Of a DNA stretch of 34,593 nt, positions 34,461 through 34,593 are shown piece by piece. The position numbers and the translations under genes were made by a program. The notes below the pieces were generated by a model. That model made no database searches. It was not told the DNA's origin and saw nothing but the letters and a program-made list of their open reading frames with translations. Origin of the DNA: CAZEER01 sp964511215 (GTDB taxonomy: Bacteria; Fidelibacterota; Marinisomatia; Marinisomatales; UBA1611); contig CAZEER010000020.1 of NCBI GenBank assembly GCA_964511215.1, positions 1 through 34,593 on the forward strand, in the 5' to 3' direction. Position 1 is the stretch's first letter; every line of letters starts with the position of its first letter.

Positions 34461-34593
34461 TAAATGTTCTTTATGTTGGCGGGAAAAACCAGAGCATTCC
34501 TGAGCTATTGAATAGGAGTGTCCATGTGGACTATGTGCAGAATGGTATGATTGCTTTGAGTGCTATTCAAACGGGTGAGTTTGATGCTGTAAT
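34457..34593 (+). CDS. Receiver-like protein, N-terminal part (runs off the window)
   Basis: The ATG at 34457 overlaps the pilB stop (ATGA). The 45 visible residues begin MINVLYVGGKNQSIPELL and continue with VHVDYVQNGMIALSAIQTGE and FDAV. This alternation looks like the first two strands and helices of a receiver domain (L-x-V...DYVxNGxxAL...xxDAV). However, the site of the acidic Asp pair reads GGKN, so the metal-binding pocket is absent. It could be the start of a sensor kinase, a sigma-54 regulator such as PilR, or another pilus regulator. No output domain is in view, and the phospho-acceptor would lie just beyond the end of the window. Confidence 0.6.
   Translation, partial: MINVLYVGGKNQSIPELLNRSVHVDYVQNGMIALSAIQTGEFDAV

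Noticed and set aside
1..34593. CRISPR arrays, tRNA or rRNA genes, insertion sequences, prophage or defence genes
   Set aside because: No regularly spaced repeats, cloverleaf sequences, transposase/integrase motifs or terminal repeats were seen on either strand.

Overview
The window is a 34.6 kb piece of an AT-rich bacterial scaffold, probably from the FCB group. The best guess is Candidatus Marinimicrobia (SAR406/Neomarinimicrobiota) or a close relative. The reasons are a C-terminal secretion (Por/T9SS-type) sorting domain carrying the NYPNPFNP motif, a PorV-like outer membrane protein, large FG-GAP and beta-helix surface proteins, and Gram-negative envelope machinery. This placement is an inference from protein style, not from a marker gene. 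No rRNA, tRNA, CRISPR array, transposase or integrase was seen.

Region 1 (1-6418, + strand) is a glycan-use cassette. It holds the tail of an SGNH/GDSL-type hydrolase, a secreted CBM9-like protein, a sodium:solute symporter, and a GH38 alpha-mannosidase interrupted by a 100-N assembly gap. A CRP-like palindrome lies just after the mannosidase.

Region 2 (6555-13187, + strand) encodes a 1886-residue secreted mosaic protein and a small secreted MORN-variant repeat protein. The mosaic runs ThuA-like domain, C-type lectin, lamin-tail domain, parallel beta-helix, FN3 and T9SS tail. A strong terminator separates the two genes, and a G8 tract sits inside the large one.

Region 3 (30082 down to 13210, - strand) is a tightly packed nine-gene run that reads as one operon. 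Its order is a four-TM duplicated membrane protein, an ExeA-PilM-PilN triple fusion, PilO fused to DUF2914, a PilP-like protein, a short PilQ-type secretin, a CHASE2-adenylate cyclase, a 1413-residue FG-GAP surface protein with a FlgD-like tail, a PorV-barrel/transglutaminase-like/TPR fusion, and a small secreted protein. This is the inner-membrane alignment complex and secretin of a type IV pilus (MSHA-like in having an ExeA-type ATPase), placed with a cAMP-producing enzyme and outer-surface proteins.

Region 4 (30441-34593) has a solitary APH-fold kinase (- strand). Divergently from it runs a translationally coupled + strand run: a receiver domain with Glu in place of the phospho-acceptor Asp, prepilin peptidase pilD, assembly ATPase pilB, and the start of another receiver-like protein. 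Regions 3 and 4 together supply most of a type IV pilus machine. PilC, PilT and pilins are not in the window.

The most notable content is the fused and divergently arranged pilus locus with its pseudo-receiver, cyclase and PorV-type partner.
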